Source: Methanobrevibacter sp. YE315 (GTDB lineage: Archaea > Methanobacteriota > Methanobacteria > Methanobacteriales > Methanobacteriaceae). From it: a DNA stretch of 64,000 bases. The notes beneath the pieces were generated by a model that searched no databases, had not been told where the DNA came from, and saw only the letters and a program-made list of their open reading frames with translations. The stretch is from positions 1,213,501-1,277,500 of the forward strand of contig NZ_CP010834.1 of NCBI RefSeq assembly GCF_001548675.1, given 5' to 3'. Within the stretch, counting starts at the first letter, position 1. Each line of letters begins with the position of its first letter. The translations under genes and the position numbers were made by a program. Below, piece by piece: positions 61,241-64,000 of the stretch.

Positions 61241-64000
61241 TTAAGAAATCCTTATCTTCAATTCGTTGACCATTTCACCATCTTTATTTATTTTACTGGC
61301 TTTTCTGTAATATTCTACCGCCTTCGGAAATATTCCAGAATGATAATAAATCAGCCCCATTAAGGCAAGCACTTCTGGATTTCTATCGTCGAAACCTATT
61401 ATCTTTTCAAGAATTTCGGCCGAGGTATCCAAATCGCCCTGTTCGTATAAATCATATGCCTCTTCATACAACGTATCGACATCATCCATAGAATCCAAAA
61501 CTATTTCCTCTTTTTTTGAAGACCTATCCGTCAGCAAAACTTCCAGTTCATTGGCCTTTTCATTTGCCTTATCAATAGCCAATGCCTTTCTTGTAAACAG
61601 CAAAGAAATATCCCTTTGGTCTTGGTCAAATAATATTTGTGCCATCAGGACTAGCGCATCAACATTATGCTTATCATTAGATAAAATATTGTTCAGGATA
61701 TCTTTTGAAGCTGAATAATCCTGCTTTTCATATAATTCATATGCTTCATCCATTTCGCTTGATTTTTCAACTATCTCTTCAACGATGACCTCTTCCTTTT
61801 CGCCTTCAACATCTTTGGAAATCAGTTTTTTCATATATTCAAGAATATACTTTGTGGCATTTTTGTGAAGCGGTTTATTATCATTTCCGCATTTCGGAGA
61901 GTAAATGCATGATGGACATCCGCTTTGGCAAGAGCAATTGTTCAATAAATCAATTGTAGAATTTAAAAGATCAACAAAAACATCAACCGCCTTTTCACAG
62001 ATGCCTATTCCTCCTTCATAACCATCATAAATAAAGATTGTTGCTTCCTGCGTATCCTCATGGTAGTTGGTTGATAATCCACCTATGTCAAACCTGTCAC
62101 ACATTGTATGGAGCGGGAATAGACCGATAAGTGCATGTTCTGCTCCATGAAGCCCCCCTTGGAATACCTCTTCTTCATTTGGAAACATGTCATCCAAAGT
62201 ATCCTTTACTCTTTTTGGAATTGTAAACCATAACCCTTTTGTATTAAACTTTAAAGGAGGTAAATCCAGAGGATATGTTCCAATAGGTTTTGAAAAGTGC
62301 ATTTTCTTATATTTGAAGTAATCTTCGCTTACGGTTAGCTCACCGAAGTTGATTGTTAGTTTTCCATATTTGGTTTTGGACAATTTCTTTCTAATGTTAA
62401 TCTCGGTTTTGTTCAAAACCATAGTATGGTAATCCACGGTTTGCTGTGAAACGTTCACATAACCCCTGGCCAAATTAATGCTATTGACAACATATGTGTC
62501 TCCCTTATTAATTAGAATGGCTCCTTCATGCGCTTCCCTATAAACCTGGGAACGTTCCATTGTCTCCAAAAGCCTTCCATTATTCATTACTTTGAATTCT
62601 TCAGAGGAAATCTGGTCAAGTGAATGGTCCATTGCAGGATTATCATCATAGGGATACATATAGTCTCCCCTGTGGTTTTCATGAAGGTATTTTTTAGAAA
62701 CCAAATCATCCAATATTTCCTCATCGATGCCGAAATATTTTTCGCATTCCCCTATTTTTATAGGCAATTCTTTAGCAGCACACAACAGGTGAGCTTCCTG
62801 CAGGATTGGATTGGACAAGTCAATGATTGCATTTTCATGTGGCTTATCAAAGAAAAACTTAGGATTGTTCATGAAATACTGATCTAACTGGTTTTCAAAA
62901 GCGATTAGAATAGCAATTGATTTTTGATTGCTTCTTCCAGCTCTTCCTGACTGTTGCCAAGTTGAAATCATTGTTCCGGGATAACCTGAAATGATAACTG
63001 CATCAAGTGAGCCTATATTTATTCCAAGTTCCAGTGCGTTTGTACATGTAACTCCCAAATATTTTCCGCTTTTAAGGCCTTCTTCTATTTCACGCCTTTC
63101 CTGAGCCTGATAGCCTGCCCTATATGCGGCTATTCTATGGGCCAGTTTACCCTTCACTTGAGTCATGTCCTTTTTAGCCCACATGGCAATGAGTTCTGTG
63201 GTTTTTCTTGAAACGGTAAAACACAATGTTTGGATGTTTTTCAGCATCAAGTACATGAATATGTTTTCTGTTTCCATGTGAACCGATGGAGTATTTTGGG
63301 TATAAACCTTGTTTCTTACATAATTTTTAAATGGATTATATAAAATAAAGTCCTTTTCACCGCTTGGTGATGTGTCCTCATCAATTAATAAAAACTCTTC
63401 ACCTGTCAATCTATTCGCCAATTCCAACGGATTAGCCAAAGTTGCCGAAGACAGGATAAACTGTGGATATGAACCGTAAAAGTTAGCTATCCTCTTTAAC
63501 CTTTTGATTAAAAATGCAACGTTTGATCCGAAAACACCCTTATAGTAATGTGCCTCATCAATTACTATGTATCTAAGATTCTTGTAAAATCTTGACCATT
63601 GGTGGTGCCATGATAAAATTAGGTGCAGCTGGTATGGATTTGTTAAGACAATCCTTGATTTTTCACGGATACCCTTCTTTTCATTTCTTGGCGTGTCCCC
63701 ATCATATGTGCGGGGATTGATTTTAATGTCCAATTCCCTTTCCAGATCTTCCAAAACGTGCAACTGGTCATTGGACAGGGCCTTTGCAGGATAAATGTAA
63801 AGGGCAGTTGCCTTTTCATCCCCTATCATGGTCTCCATAATCGGCAAATTAAATGCCAACGTTTTGCCTGATGCTGTTGGAGTTGTTATAATAACGTTTT
63901 CATCGTTTTTAATGGCTTCATATGCATCTGCCTGATGTTTATAAAGCTTTGCATCTTTTGAATCAAGATAGCTGATTATTTTATCATCTAAATTATCGAC
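61241..64000 (-). CDS. Hrq1/MrfA-like DEAD/DEAH helicase with TPR tail, 5' end cut by window
   Basis: The frame stays open to the right edge, adding 47 codons before the first internal Met, so the N-terminus lies outside. TPTASGKT is Walker A, DEAH is in YIVIDEAHYYKG, and QQSGRAGRS is motif VI. Near residue 690 a cysteine cluster (CSCQSGCPSC, then SPKCGN) matches the DUF1998-type zinc site of Hrq1/MrfA helicases, which repair DNA crosslinks. After this, about 190 residues form two TPR-like units, not typical for the family. The unit repeats are about 100 residues apart. Confidence 0.85.
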   Translation of the reverse strand, partial: VDNLDDKIISYLDSKDAKLYKHQADAYEAIKNDENVIITTPTASGKTLAFNLPIMETMIGDEKATALYIYPAKALSNDQLHVLEDLERELDIKINPRTYDGDTPRNEKKGIREKSRIVLTNPYQLHLILSWHHQWSRFYKNLRYIVIDEAHYYKGVFGSNVAFLIKRLKRIANFYGSYPQFILSSATLANPLELANRLTGEEFLLIDEDTSPSGEKDFILYNPFKNYVRNKVYTQNTPSVHMETENIFMYLMLKNIQTLCFTVSRKTTELIAMWAKKDMTQVKGKLAHRIAAYRAGYQAQERREIEEGLKSGKYLGVTCTNALELGINIGSLDAVIISGYPGTMISTWQQSGRAGRSNQKSIAILIAFENQLDQYFMNNPKFFFDKPHENAIIDLSNPILQEAHLLCAAKELPIKIGECEKYFGIDEEILDDLVSKKYLHENHRGDYMYPYDDNPAMDHSLDQISSEEFKVMNNGRLLETMERSQVYREAHEGAILINKGDTYVVNSINLARGYVNVSQQTVDYHTMVLNKTEINIRKKLSKTKYGKLTINFGELTVSEDYFKYKKMHFSKPIGTYPLDLPPLKFNTKGLWFTIPKRVKDTLDDMFPNEEEVFQGGLHGAEHALIGLFPLHTMCDRFDIGGLSTNYHEDTQEATIFIYDGYEGGIGICEKAVDVFVDLLNSTIDLLNNCSCQSGCPSCIYSPKCGNDNKPLHKNATKYILEYMKKLISKDVEGEKEEVIVEEIVEKSSEMDEAYELYEKQDYSASKDILNNILSNDKHNVDALVLMAQILFDQDQRDISLLFTRKALAIDKANEKANELEVLLTDRSSKKEEIVLDSMDDVDTLYEEAYDLYEQGDLDTSAEILEKIIGFDDRNPEVLALMGLIYYHSGIFPKAVEYYRKASKINKDGEMVNELKIRIS

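Overview
The window comes from a low-GC hydrogenotrophic methanogen of the order Methanobacteriales, most likely a host-associated Methanobrevibacter. It carries coenzyme M, F420 and cyclic 2,3-diphosphoglycerate biosynthesis genes, heterodisulfide reductase subunits, the methanogenesis marker MtxX, archaeal primase PriS/PriL, archaeal CCA transferase, the archaeal shikimate entry enzymes, class III (EppA-type) pilin signals, and MraY/UppS-like genes fitting a pseudomurein wall. Species assignment is inference. Intergenic regions are very AT-rich and most genes sit in tight same-strand runs. There are no rRNA genes, CRISPR arrays, insertion sequences or integrases; one tRNA gene (Ala, anticodon GGC) is present.

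Layout. 1-1046: end-truncated NhaC-type antiporter. 1.3-7.2 kb: a GNAT/zinc-ribbon protein, a ketopantoate-reductase-like enzyme, and four SseB-like proteins around a fused methionine sulfoxide reductase MsrAB. 7.2-12.1 kb: Mrp-type Fe-S ATPase, CoA-disulfide-reductase-like flavoprotein, CAT-like protein, and an operon of DUF2284, F420:NADP oxidoreductase (copy 1) and a small Sau3AI/MutH-like domain protein. 12.3-17.5 kb: compact operon aroA'-aroB'-thpR-cca-MATE. 17.8-23 kb: TacT-like GNAT plus a 54-residue convergent ORF, methyltransferase, pantoate kinase, flavodoxin, F420H2 oxidase, PHP enzyme. 23.2-29 kb: metG, a DUF530-like protein, a DUF1699-HTH protein, MraY-like transferase, riboflavin-pathway reductase. 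29.4-36.9 kb: NADP alcohol dehydrogenase 1, priL/priS, thymidylate-kinase-like gene, cofH, comDE. 36.9-42.8 kb: comA, a DUF39-ferredoxin protein and hdrC-hdrB-hdrA(MvhD) in one run. 43-50.5 kb: cPG synthetase, mtxX-uppS-tatD, pilin-like pair, cbiF. 50.6-57.7 kb: Asp2-like hydrolase with an inserted domain, methionine synthase with DUF1890/DUF1894, tRNA-Ala, DUF354, hypBA. 57.8-64 kb: F420:NADP oxidoreductase copy 2 with alcohol dehydrogenase 2, an aldo/keto reductase-ferredoxin, and an Hrq1/MrfA-like helicase with TPR repeats that runs off the right edge.

How the genes work together. Three themes stand out. (i) Coenzyme M: comDE and comA flank the hdrCBA-DUF39 operon, which may supply the thiol and reducing power for the last step of CoM synthesis; this is the best candidate for an under-described system here. 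(ii) Alcohol-derived reductant: two TbADH-like NADP alcohol dehydrogenases and two nearly identical F420:NADP oxidoreductases could pass electrons from alcohols to F420. (iii) Oxygen and oxidative damage: F420H2 oxidase, flavodoxin, MsrAB and a CoA-disulfide-reductase-like flavoprotein.
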